Origin: Climacium dendroides | Taxonomy: Eukaryota; Streptophyta; Bryopsida; Hypnales; Climaciaceae | Assembly (NCBI GenBank): GCA_950106755.1 | Contig: OX467084.1 | Coordinates: 27,655,213 to 27,719,212 of the forward strand | DNA length: 64,000 nucleotides | Direction: 5' to 3' | Part shown: positions 10,824 through 21,590 of the stretch, piece after piece | How positions within the stretch are numbered: the stretch's first letter is position 1 | How the letters are laid out: every line of letters starts with the position of its first letter | Program-made: the position numbers and the translations under genes | Notes under the pieces: model-generated | Told to the model about the DNA's origin: nothing | Seen by the model: only the letters and a program-made list of their open reading frames with translations | The model's database searches: none

Positions 10824-11736
10824 TTAACCCCCCTAAAGTTCCTTGACCATCGTTTTTCACCAAAAATGCTCCAAAATTGCCCTTTCTAGTACAAGTACCA
10901 ATTTTTTTTTAAATAAAATTTTAAGACATATGTAACTAAAGGATCTTGTAGTACACTAATTTGAGAAGATGTGGAAAAAATTTCAAGAATTTCCACCATG
11001 TAGATTGCAAGATATTAGTGTTTGAAGTGATTAGTTTTTTGGCCCTACAAAAAACCGGGCACTTGCACTTCACAAGGTAACATTAGTATGAAAAAATGTC
11101 TAAAATGGTGGTGCTTCTTTGAATTCTGATTCTTCAAGGCAATTTTGCTACATGCTTGAAAATTTTCAGATCATTTGGAATTGTACTAGGGGGGGTTTTC
11201 TGGCGATTTGGTGCAAAATTGCACCAAATTTTTTGGCTTGGCACCATGCCTATAGGAAAAAAAACATGAAAAAATCCCTATAAATTGCCAAAACATTTCA
11301 AATTAAAAAAAATCTTGGATGAAATTGCCAAATTGTGGACGAAAATATAATTATGGATATGTGATGTGTGCTAATGTGATGTTTTCTATTCATTATGTGG
11401 ATGAATGGTGAAATTTGAAGCACCACTATTACATTTAATATCGCCACTATGGCACTTTATAGAAAATGAAAACAAACAAACTAACTAACTGAATTGTACA
11501 ACATATAGGAAAATAATAGTAAGTAGAAAGAAGTAGAGAATGATTCAAAATACTAGATTGTTGAGAATTTAGTTATGGACTTGAAAAATGCCAATTGCAA
11601 TGGTTGTAATGTTGTAATAAACAATCTACATCCTATGATTTAATTTCTTTTTAAATATTTAAAATTGACTTAAGTAAAGGACTTCAAAGTAGAAAATCCA
11701 TAACTACTTTTGCAAACTAAAACTCCTTATAACTTT
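10824..11736 (+). repeat. interspersed repeat R1, copy A (interrupted)
   Basis: Begins TTAACCCCCCTAAAGTTCC and follows the same order of sequence blocks as copies B (17426-18370), C (24655-25426) and D (48123-48867): GGATCTTGTAGTAC, TTTCCACCATGTAGATTGCAAG-type, CACTTCACAAGG, ATCATTTGGAATTGTAC, ATAGTAAGTAGAAAG-type, AACTCCT.ATAACTTTC. It contains an extra 304-bp insertion at 11187-11490. It appears truncated at its right end compared with B. Non-coding. Confidence 0.8.
11187..11490. mobile_element. 304-bp insertion with 9-bp TSD GAATTGTAC
   Basis: GAATTGTAC occurs at 11178-11186 and 11491-11499. In repeat copies C and D the same place reads straight through (GGAATTGTACAACATATAGG), so the insert and its duplication are directly inferred. 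A 9-bp duplication is typical of Mutator-like elements. The right end, however, is AACAAACAAACTAACTAACT, which could be the tail of a SINE-like retroposon. The left part holds a perfect 10-bp stem (11206-11229, ATTTGGTGCA arm). No gene. Confidence 0.8.
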
Positions 11737-12362
11737 CTTGGAGAACAATTTGGGTTTGGGTAGGTTCCTATTGTCTCAATTTGTAGTGATTTTTTTTGAG
11801 ATTTTTTGAAGTTTTGTAGTTTGTGAGAGCTTCGTGGATTTATGATTTTTGTTTCAATTGGATATTGGATGGAAAAGTTATTGACTATTTTTGGCAGAAT
11901 TGCAATTTAGGGGCAATAGAAATTGCTTTGACTTCGAAGGGGGCAGGAAACTCGGGCAACAAGCCCTACTGAGGTGGGCAACAGGTGAAGGCGTGGCGCC
12001 CCTCCCTCTATGCATCCACAAAAAACACCCACTTAGGGAATTAGAATAAGCTTTAGTGTTGGGTACCAAGGTCGTGGCAAGAGGTTTATAGTATACTTGA
12101 ACCAGCCAAACAAAAACAAAAACAAGTTAAGATGATTTGCCAAAAACCTTAAGAATCCTTTGAATTAAATATCAATGTCACTTAATCCTTTGCCTTCAAA
12201 AAACCAATTTTGATGGCCCAAGGAATTGCTTCAATGATATTTGTGGAAACGTCGGTTAGAGATGTCATTTTTATATTGAAATCAATTGTCCACTATGAAT
12301 CCTCAAAGAGTATGGGATAATTTGAAAATGAGAGTTGACCGCTCATTATGTATAATGCAAAA

Positions 12363-12695
12363 TTTTAGACCTCATTTAGTTATAGTTGAATAACTTTTTT
12401 CTTAAAACTTTGAACTAAAAATATTTGAGAAATCTATCTAAGTTTACTCTCCAAAAATCCGTTTGATATTCTTAGCTTCCAATCAAAAGTTATAGATAAA
12501 GTTCAAAGAGGATGTTTGAAAATGTCAATAAAACTCTTTTCCAACCTCTCTCTCAAATTTGTCCATAACTTTTGATTGAAGGCTAGAAGTATCAAACGGA
12601 TGTTTGAAAAGGAAACTTAGATAGATTTTCCAAATATTTTTAGTTCAAAGTTTTTTGAGAAAAGTTATTCAACTATGATTAAATGAGGTCTAAAA
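12363..12695. repeat. long near-perfect inverted repeat (fold-back), arms about 150 bp
   Basis: The sequence from 12363 (TTTTAGACCTCATTTAGT...) is the near reverse complement of the sequence ending at 12695. Matching blocks include GAATAACTTTT, CTTTGAACTAAAAATATTTG, AATCTATCTAAGTTT, TCCGTTTGATA and CAATCAAAAGTTAT. The centre lies near 12525. Transcription through it would give a hairpin of about 330 nt. It may be a fold-back transposon or a small-RNA source. No coding frame. Confidence 0.85.
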
Positions 12696-12847
12696 CTCTA
12701 CTTCAAATAAAATTCCTACTTTAATTTCACTTAACTATGAGCACTAGAGCTCCTACTAATTTTAATTTATGTATCACACATTGTTTGTTTCACCTTCTAC
12801 TAGCCTGTGTGTCTATAAGTAAAGAACTTATATGAACTCCGAAATGA

Positions 12848-13285
12848 TCAAAGAACCCACTTTGATCTTTTAGAGAACTCAAGCAGGTTCTATTGACTTC
12901 ATAATTTGAAATTTTTCTATAAATTTTATAGGATGAAAACTTCTCATCATAATCTTTTAATATATATTTTTGAGCCATTTTCCAACTCGATTGACTAAAA
13001 CAAACAAGTTATAGGACATACTTGTTTTTTCCTAGAAATGTTGAAAGATAATACTTTACCCTTAGGACTAGAAAAGCTTACGCTTTGAAGTTTAGGCACA
13101 ATGAACTTGAAATTGGTGGGGATATTTACTCTTAGATTTTGAAACGATGTACTTGAACAAGTCAATCCAAAGATCCAATGGTTGGTTTTGTTAAAAAATA
13201 AATATTGATAAAGATTTTGACCTTGCTTTAGAAACAAGTATTTTGAAGCAATTTTGGGCCTCTAAACACAATAGTCCCTTAGGGA
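12848..13285 (+). repeat. interspersed repeat R3, copy 2
   Basis: Shares with the other R3 copies CAAAGAACCCACTTTG, AGAACTC, TATTGACTTCATAATTTGAAA and the ACTTCTCATCATAATCTTTT-like block. Beyond 12990 it matches 4795-5075 (GTTATAGGACATACTTGTTT-like, then CTTTGAAGTTTAGGCACA-like). The end at CCCTTAGGGATTAA corresponds to the end of copy 1. Confidence 0.7.
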
Positions 13286-14699
13286 TTAATTAAATAACTC
13301 TCTAATCATGGGTGGATTTTTCAATAAAGTGTAGTAATATAAATGTTGAAGTCTTTAATTTCAATGAACTATATACTATCTTGCAATTGATGAAAGTTTT
13401 ATTTGAAATTTGTATGTTTTATTGGTACTAATTTAGTTTGTAGTTGCGACTTGTGACCGAGGTACCAACTTCTATACTTCATTTCTTTGATATATTCTTA
13501 TGCATGTATTTGTAGTTATTGATTTGAAATGGTGTGGATGAAATGATGTGAAATGTTCTACATCATTCTCTTTGGGGGAGGCAATACCATTGACTACTAC
13601 CGAATGTTATAGGCTTGAATGGCTTGCATATCTGATGTCTTGAAAAGAATGTAGTTTGACAATTCATGTCTTCATAAGTTTGCATGCCATTTGTTGTATA
13701 TGTACATGATACATGGAGAAAAACAATTCAGTTTTGACAAAAGCCAAGCCAAAGGAAAAATCAAAGAAACAACACTGTCTAGATGGAGATAATGTAGTAT
13801 GTTGTTTTCAAGAGCTAATTGGCTATTAGGAGAAGCTAAATTCCTTGAATCAATTTTCAATAAGTTTTCATAGAAAGAAAAATGGAATTGGCATCTAATC
13901 CAAGTCGTTTCATATTTTTTGGACCTTCGTGAATTAGTTACAAATTTTTGAAATTGATAGAGAAGTAGTTGGATAGAAACACTTGATGGATGGAGTGCAT
14001 TGTAGGTGGATGATGTGGTGAAGTAGAGGTCCCATGTAATGGAATGCAATAGGGAACGTAATGGGAATGCAAGGGAACATATTGGGTCCCTTTTTTCCAT
14101 TGCCCATTAGACTTTGGCTCGCTACAGTCTTCTAAATTCAATAGAAATTAGAGATTTTGCTTTTTTTTTAAACTTGGGGGGATTTTGTCAAAGATAAATA
14201 AATGTTCAAATCCACTGTTGGGATTTTGGAGTTTTGAAATTATGGGGTAGAAAGCTTGTTAGCAAAAAAAATAGTGTATTGTCATTTCTCCAGACATTGT
14301 GTCATTGCAAGATCTTTTTGGATGTGTTCCACAAAACAAAATTCAGTGAAATTTGGTGTACATAAATATAGCATTATCTTCATTATGGTAGGTTGTTAAT
14401 TTCAAAGTCCTTAGTGTAAAAACTTCCTACAAATGGCGGTCAAAGGCAGCTGAAATTGTAGGGTAGAGTTCAAAAAAAACTTTTCTTCCAACTTTGAATG
14501 TTCATATCTTCCAATCTGTACAGTAAAATTTGATGAAATTTTTACCACATGTTCTCAAACAAGTTAAGCACAAGATTCTATGGTTAAATTTTTCTAAAAA
14601 GTATTTATTTGGGTTTATTAGGTGAACACAACAAAAGTGGCAGTTTTGAGTGCTTTTTTAACAAAAAACACCCTCGGGGCTTTAGGGGTTAATCAAAAG
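13286..14699. other. no convincing gene
   Basis: Contains the longest non-repeat minus-strand frame of the first 20 kb (142 codons at 13672-14100) plus overlapping shorter ones. Composition is ordinary and no family motif, signal peptide or conserved block can be seen. Kept as non-coding. Confidence 0.4.
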
Positions 14700-14991
14700 G
14701 GTATGATTCAAAACTTTCTACATATAAAAGTCTAGAAAACCAATTTTAATAAATAATAATTTTTTTGATTTGCCCAAGCTACCCAAGTTGCCCATGGATT
14801 GCTAAAAATTGCATACCATACAATAACTTTTTAACCATGTAGTCAAAAGTTATGAAAATTGTGAAGCCTTGAATCTACTCCTTGGGCACATGTTTTGTAA
14901 AAATTTGAAGGAAAAGAAATTCCATTTTGTAGTAAGCAGTCCAAAAGCGTTATATTGCCCCCAAAATGCACTTTGATCCTTTAGGGGTTAA
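14700..14991 (+). repeat. repeat R1, 3' part only (copy E)
   Basis: Matches the last 290 bases of copies B and C: ATACAATAACTTTTTAACCATGTAGTCAAAAG-type, TCCTTGGGCACATGTT, TTGCCCCCAAAA. It ends with the border CCTTTAGGGGTTAA (14978-14991). Confidence 0.75.
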
Positions 14992-15798
14992 ATTTTTTTT
15001 TTTGAATTGTTTTTAGTGTTAGGAATTATTTGTCTAACATTAGTAGATCAAGACAAGTTAATACAATAAAATATTGATAAACACATGTATGTTGACCTTT
15101 CATGATTTTTTGAAAATAGTGCTTTAATATGATATTTTTTTTAAATCATATATGACATGCAATTTCTTGGATGATCCTAATTCTTGGTAGAAAATCATGA
15201 GTACAAAATTGTAAGTAATTGAAAATTGCATAATGTAATGTACACACGCACAATATGTGTCAAATCACTTTCAATTGTTGGGGAACAATTGAAAGCGCAA
15301 ATTGCATGTCAAGCACCATTTTGGAATCCCATGAGATGTATTGGATATCAACATCTTATTGGTAGACTATTCTACCTCTTAATGTAAAGTCGTGCATTTT
15401 TCTCTAAATCATGTCTATATTATAGACCAATATTATAGGCTTTATATTGACATGCATTATATCTTGTAGCTCTCATAATGCAACATTCATTTGAAAAAAC
15501 GTGAGGGTATGAATATGTTTGTCTTCATTATGTCCTTGCATTCCAATAAACATGATGAATGTCAATACATAATAGACTTTAATGAGCATAGTCTTGAACA
15601 CAACATGATTTTGTTGAGTGTAAGGGGAATAGTGTCCCCAACAACATGGATCACCAATGTTTAAAGAATATGGGATAATTTGGAGTAAGGTGAAAGCTTA
15701 ACCACTCGTACTAAAAATACAGTAGTTGTGTTTTTAGTAGAAAAGATGAACCCCAAATAAGAATGGTAAATCAACTTTTCCCACACTTTGTCCAGCTA

Positions 15799-15924
15799 AA
15801 GGTATATTTACACTTGGTGTTAAGAGTGTTGTTACTGAGGGTCTTAGGAATGAATTTAGACTTGTTTCTGAACCTGGTTTGCATTGCAAACATCATCCCT
15901 AACACCAAGTGTGAACATACCTTA
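15799..15924. mobile_element. short fold-back MITE, about 125 bp
   Basis: AAGGTATATTTACACTTGGT, then GTTA, at the left faces TAACACCAAGTGTGAACATA, then CCTT, at the right. The TIR is about 24 bp with few mismatches. The flanks are A/T-rich, so the target duplication is ambiguous (TA or TAA). No coding capacity. Confidence 0.75.
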
Positions 15925-17425
15925 AAAAAATGTGAGAAAAATCAAGTTCGCTCTTAGCTCCAAAATGCTATAGCAAGAGTTTGATGAAGGTACAAAAGCA
16001 AAAGCACTATTTATTTGAAGTGGTCTCATGTTTATTCAAAAGGCTGCAGTGAGTTAATTTTCCCATGCATGAGTGGCAAACTGAAAGTCACTTGTTTTTC
16101 TTCAGTTCAAAGGACTAATAACTTAAGATAAGTACAAGTCCCAAATGGAATTTCATTCCACTGCAAGTAAACAAAGGTACAATTGAATGTCAATAAACTC
16201 ATGGCCTTGACTGGGGAGCATATTTATGAAAAAACAGCTCCAATGGACATTGCAAGCAATTTGAAAGTTGAAATCTGAATTTTCACATAGTTTTTTATTT
16301 TAAATGCTTTTAAGCTTAACCATAAAAAAAAGTAGCTCCAATAATCTACTTTTCATTTCATTTAATCTTTTTTTCAAAATTGTTAAAATTATGATTTTTG
16401 TGACAATCTAAAAGTAGCATCTTGAAAGCTCAAAATATACCACTTTTGAACTTTTTCTATTGATTTTTTCTTGTTGTGAGTTCCAAGAAAACATCAATTA
16501 TACCATGATTTTTTTCACTATTATTTCATTTTTAAAAAAATACTATTTTAAGCATTTTTATAGCTACTATGGTTTTTATTTCAAAATTCTTTAGAAATTA
16601 ATATAAAATTTGATTTGATGTTTTTGTTTTTTAAAATGAGATTAAATTTTAGATATGTATTATTACATGTGAAAAACATCAAAGTTTTGAAATGTGTGTT
16701 TTGATGTAAAAATCTAATGAAGTTTGACTAAACTTGGATATGAAATGCCCTTTAAGAATTAATTGAAAATGGCCAATTAAACATGCATTTAGGAGAGAAG
16801 ACTAGATGTATAATTTTGTGAAACAAATTGGAATTCAAAATGGATTCCAAGACATTCAACAAAATCATTCAATTTGAAGTAAGTTAGATTGTGACAAAGG
16901 ACATAGCTTGCCAACTAATTAATTCACATTGACGATGTGAAATTCATTTTGTACCCCCTTCTACTTATATTTTTTTGAAAATTGTTGTCATTGCAATCAA
17001 CATGAGATATTGACACCATATTGCATATCAATATGTGTGTTTGTACATCAATATACCATATATCTATATGTATTCTCTCACTATGTTTCTTATATTGTAT
17101 ATTATATTTTGTAAGTATTCTATTTAAGATCAATAGTGGGGTTTGAATCAAACTATTTTTTGTACAATCAAATTCATACTCATTTTTTTGTAAGCACATA
17201 GATGGACTTGGATTTTTTTGAATCAAAGGTGGTAGGGAGGGGCAGTGTGTATGCATCTTTTGGGTGCATAATTTAGTTAGATCATGATTATTATGAGTTT
17301 AAGGATTGTTTCAATCTTGCAGTACAAATTGGTAATGTAACAATCTTTTGATTGAACTTAGATGTGATATTACAAAAGCAAGAATTTGAATTTAAAAGTA
17401 GTATTGAAAATATGAGCTTATAGCT
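15925..17425. other. no gene seen
   Basis: AT-rich, with frequent stops in all frames. A minus-strand frame of 110 codons at 16924-17256 shows no recognisable features. Confidence 0.45.
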
Positions 17426-18370
17426 TTAACCCCTAAAGGTTTTTGACTATGTTTTCATCAAAAACGCTCCAAAATTGCCATCTCTAGTATAAGTACCAAA
17501 TTTTTGAAAAAAAAACATTTTTGGACACATGTAACCATAGGATCTTACAGTACTATGGTTTGAGAAGATGTAGAAAAAATTTCAAAAATTTCCACCATGT
17601 AGATTGCAAAATATTTGGGTTTGAATGAGGGTTTGAAGTGACAAAAATCTTCCTTTGGGCCCTAAAAAAACAGGCAGCTGCACTTCACAAGGTCATATTG
17701 GTATAAAAAGTTGTCCAAAATTATAGTTACTCTTTAAATTCATTTTTCAAGGCAAGTTGGCTACATGTTTGAAATTTTTTTAGATCATTTGGAATTGAAT
17801 AACATACAGAAAAAAATAGTAAGTAGAAAGAAGTAGAGAATGATTCAAGATGCTAAATTGTTAATAATTTATTTATAGAATTGAAAAATGACAATCCCAA
17901 TGATTGAAATGTTGTAATAAAAATGTGCACCTAATGTTTTTATTTTTTTCAAAAAAATTAAAAATTGAATTAAATAAAGGACTTCAAAGTTTATTTTAGA
18001 GTAGAGATTCCATAACTACCTGCAAACTATCCACAACTAAAACTCCTCGTAACTTTAATCTCATTAATTAAAATGGAATGATTCAAAGCTTTCCATATAT
18101 AAATAGATCTAGAGAACTAATTTCAAATTTTTATTTTTTAAAAAGTGGTTAAATTTTTTTTTGGTTGCCCGGATTACCTACCAAATATTGAAAATATCAT
18201 ACAATAACTTTTTAACCATGTAGTCAAAAGTTATGAAAATTGTTGGGCCTTAAAGATCTCCTTGGGCACATGTTGTTGGAAAATTTCAAAGAAAAAAAAA
18301 TCCATTCATAGTAAATTGCCCAAAATTGCTATAATGCCAAAAAAACGCCATTTAGTCATTTAGGGATTAA
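17426..18370 (+). repeat. interspersed repeat R1, full-length copy B
   Basis: Starts TTAACCCCTAAAGG and ends TTTAGGGATTAA, so both borders are inverted forms of one motif. About 945 bp. It is the best complete example of the family whose other copies are A (10824), C (24655), D (48123), E (14700) and an inverted partial F (36610-36895). No frame stays open in all copies. Confidence 0.8.
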
Positions 18371-18502
18371 GCAACATAAAAATTCTAAAAACATTATTAC
18401 AATGAAGTCATTTATTTCAAATTTATTCCAATCCAGGTTTAGCTCAAAAAAGTTCAACACTTTATTTATAATCTAGAAATTTAATTATCTTGATTGGCTA
18501 TC

Positions 18503-18700
18503 TTAACCCCTAAAGTCCCAAGGCCTTTTTTCCATCAAAATCCATTCAAAATAGTCATTTCTATTGTAAAGAACAAAAAACTTTCAAAATTACATATTTT
18601 TATACATCTAATCATAAAATCTAGTACTACACTAGTATAAGAATGCATACCTGAAATCCCAAGAGTCCCTTTTAAAGACTTTGGGACTTTAGGGATTGAA
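18503..18700. mobile_element. 198-bp TIR element with TTAACCCCTAAAG border
   Basis: The left end TTAACCCCTAAAGTCCCAAG matches the reverse complement of the right end, TTCAATCCCTAAAGTCCCAA, with two differences. It is the shortest clearly delimited member of the group of repeats that share this border. Confidence 0.7.
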
Positions 18701-19235
18701 GATAGGATTAGTTGGTTTTTTTCAAAGGGTTAATTTTAGGACAACCCATTATAAGAGCAAACTTTTGTGTTGTTGGAATTTGTCACATTTGTACATTATG
18801 CCAAAAAAATCCAAAATAATGCTTTGAAATGTACAACACTTTTTACATTAGAATTAGAATTGTTGGTCAATATAAATTTTAGTTGCAACTAATGAAAAGC
18901 AAGGGAGTCAAGTTTCCAATTCCTAAAAAAAATATTTAACATTAAATTTTATTTTTTAGATTTCTCTTAGATTGACAACATGGTTTCTCCCTACCAACAT
19001 TGAAGTGAAACTACTAATCAATAATGTTTGAAATGTAATTGAATAAAAAGAGTACTACAAAAACTTAGATAGAAATGACTTTCAAGATTTTTCCAATAAA
19101 AACATGAAAGTCTTTTTGAGCCAAATTAATATTGCTTTTGATACGCTTTGAGACAATATTTTGAAAATTCATAACTTATTCATATGGTGTCTAAACAATG
19201 CATGATTAAGTGCACTAGAATCTTCTATCCAATGC

Positions 19236-19254
19236 AAATAATAATAATAATGAC

Positions 19255-19347
<93 letters not shown>
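19236..19347. repeat. long (AAT)n microsatellite
   Basis: An interrupted AAT run begins at about 19236 and continues as roughly 31 uninterrupted AAT units from 19255. Open frames of poly-Ile and poly-Tyr across it are artefacts of the triplet repeat. Confidence 0.95.
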
Positions 19348-19349
<2 letters not shown>

Positions 19350-20041
19350 CTAATAGTAACTATGCTCACTTGAAATTGGTGGTGATTCCAAATGAGTTTA
19401 TAAATATTTTGTTTAACCTATAAGCATTCAAGCGACCATTTTATGGTTACTACTTGACTTTGAGCAACATACTTGGATGGACATTTAAAAAAATAAAATT
19501 TTAAGATTAGATTGTCTTTGAATATTTATGTTCAAAACTAAGATAACTATGGTCAAACAAAAATTATAAGAGAAATAGCACAAAGTATTTAGAATTTGCC
19601 TCGTGTTGAATTTTTTTATTATTTAAAAAAAGTATCAGTGTTTTCATTACTAGATCTTACACACAAATCAATAGAAATCACAATTTTCACCAATCAAAAA
19701 AATTCAAATGCTAAAAATAAAAAATATATTTTTGGTAAATTTTTGAAGTTATATCTTCAAAATTCATTTGAAGAAAATCTAAAAATAATTTAATAAGTTT
19801 AATCATACAAATAATTTTTTACTTTTCACACTTCACATTATTTTTTTGATGCAAACCTCAAAAAAGTTATAGAACTTATATTCAATTACACGTTTGCATT
19901 TTGTCCAAACCCCTTGGACTTTTTGGAGTTAAGTACCCAATTCCACGGAACTTACGTTTAATCATGCCACCCCTCCAAACCCAAAACTCCATTTTTGATT
20001 CCCACGCAACATGAAAGTTTGCTTTTTTGGCTAACGTACTA

Positions 20042-20157
20042 GAGAATGCACCAGTGTAGGCGCATTTTGCACGGAAGAAAGCCCCAAGATGAGCCTGGCA
20101 AGACAAGCTCTTGGGTGCGCTCCCGTGTAAAACGCACATTGTACCAGCACGTTCTCA
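20042..20157. ncRNA. pre-miRNA-like imperfect hairpin
   Basis: GAGAATGCACCAG... (20042 on) pairs with the reverse complement of the segment ending GTTCTC (20157). Paired blocks include GGCGCATTTTGCACGG against CCGTGTAAAACGCAC, and CCCCAAGATGAGC against AGCTCTTGGG. The loop is about 10 nt and the arms about 52 nt with small bulges. Size and shape fit a plant miRNA precursor, but a small MITE would look the same. No mature sequence is recognised. Confidence 0.4.
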
Positions 20158-20161
20158 TATG

Positions 20162-20605
20162 TTAACCCTTAGACGACGCCAAGGACATTTTTTGGCCGAT
20201 GAATGACAAAGAATCTCTCCATGCAGGACAAAAGTGCAACTATTCATCCTCAAAATTTCGTGGGGAAAAGAGAACGTCTTCTAGAGTAGCTTGTCTCCCA
20301 ATCAATGTTCTTTCGGGTTTTTTCAAGCCATCAATTTGCACGATATCCAACCAGATGATTTCCATGGTGACCGGCTTGTCGTTTAACCCTTAAACATGGA
20401 GGCAGACATTTTGCCTCCGATAGATGACAGAGAATCTCTCTATGTAAGACAGAAGTGTAACTATTCATCTTTCTGAATTTTGCAACAAGAAAAGGTGAGG
20501 TCTTCTACAGTAGTTTGTCTTGCTTTTTACAATTTTTTTTAAGGCAATGCTTCCTCAAGGTCCTAAAAACTGATGTTTTCCACAGTCACCCTGTTGTCCT
20601 TTTTC
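20162..20605 (+). repeat. diverged tandem duplication, about 221-bp unit
   Basis: Copy 1 starts TTAACCCTTAGACGACGCC (20162) and copy 2 TTAACCCTTAAACATGGAGG (20383). Both then show GACATTTT, GATGA or GATAGATGACA, GAGAATCTCTC, GACA.AAGTG.AACTATTCATC, GTCTTCTA.AGTAG.TTGTCT, and end around TTTCCA..GT.ACC..CTTGTC. Divergence is substantial. No protein recognised. Confidence 0.75.
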
Positions 20606-20985
20606 AGGGTTTAAGGAAGGGTTATGCAGAATCGGCCACACTCCACCCTTGGGCGGCAGATTCTGCTTCCCCATCGTGCCGTAACTTAAATGTGGCCGAA
20701 TCAGGCAGCCACCGAGGCTCAGGCTCTGGACGTGTCGAGAGAGGGGGAAAGGAAACACCAGCACGCGAGTGACGGAAGCGCCCGAGAAGCGGCAAGCAGG
20801 AAAATAACCCAACTTGCCGTACGTCATGAGTCATGACAGACAGGCGGCCGGCCGTCCGGAACTCCGACTGCCTTCCCGTTCCGTCGTTCCGTGACTTCCG
20901 TCGTCGTCTAAAAACACATTAGAGTAGCTTATCATTTCCCTTTTATGAGGCGGGGGTTGGTTTTGCGGCACAATGATGTGGCCTT

Positions 20986-21060
20986 GCGTCAGCATGACAA
21001 TTCCACGTGTCAGGCCCATAATATAAGAAAACTAATAAAGGCCCTGAACTTCAGTGGGGC
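20986..21060 (+). promoter_or_regulatory. promoter-like cluster: ABRE/G-box, site II, TATA-like box
   Basis: Within 40 bases lie CCACGTGTCA (CACGTG at 21004-21009), AGGCCCATA (site II/UP1-type element, 21012-21020) and TATAAGAA (21022-21029). These are well-known plant promoter elements in a typical order. The local GC content is well above the flanks. No recognisable protein follows; a 97-codon frame from 20945 overlaps the motifs and is not credible as their product. This could be a promoter of a non-coding transcript or a relic of a gene. Confidence 0.4.
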
Positions 21061-21364
21061 TCGTACAGCAGGAAGGGACTTACAGGAGCTTGAGGGGGGA
21101 CTGGGGGAGGTGCAGCCAACGTGCTCCTCGGGTCAGACTCGACTGGGGCCTTCAGTGGGCTCACTTGGGCAGCCCCTCGCAAGCCCCTTGCGGGGGGGGC
21201 CAAGCTGGCCGGCACCGCAACCGCAACCCCGGAGATGAGATGAGATGAGATGGATGGTTTCGAAGAAATGGATGAAAGGAAGTGAGGATTCGACTCACTT
21301 CCAGTTCGTCGTCCTTCTCTTCAGTGAGAACTGAAAATAAAAAGTGTGCATATGCTCTCAAAAT

Positions 21365-21590
21365 GCACTACACTAATGATGATAAATAGTGTTACCCATA
21401 CTAACTGTTTTATAAGTTTTTTACTCTTCATAAATATTTTTATGAAAATCATGAATCCTAGTGTCATTCTAAGTGGGAAAACTCTACATCCATAGTTGGT
21501 AAAAATATTCATCAAAAGTAAAAACTTATGGCTTTTTAAAATAAATTAGTGTAGGGTACACTATTTATCATCATTAGTGTATTGTAGTGT
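21365..21590. mobile_element. fold-back MITE, about 226 bp
   Basis: GCACTACACTAATGATGATA (21365 on) faces TATCATCATTAGTGTATTGT, then AGTGTGC, at the right end. Complementarity continues inward for most of each half (ATAAATAGTG against CACTATTTAT; AAGTTTTTTAC against AAAAACTT). No coding frame. The exact target duplication is unclear. Confidence 0.75.

Noticed and set aside
13672..14100. 142-codon minus-strand frame
   Set aside because: No conserved motif and unremarkable composition, with no splice context. It can arise by chance in AT-rich DNA of this size.
19169..19423. Poly-Ile and poly-Tyr frames on opposite strands
   Set aside because: They come from the (AAT)n microsatellite.
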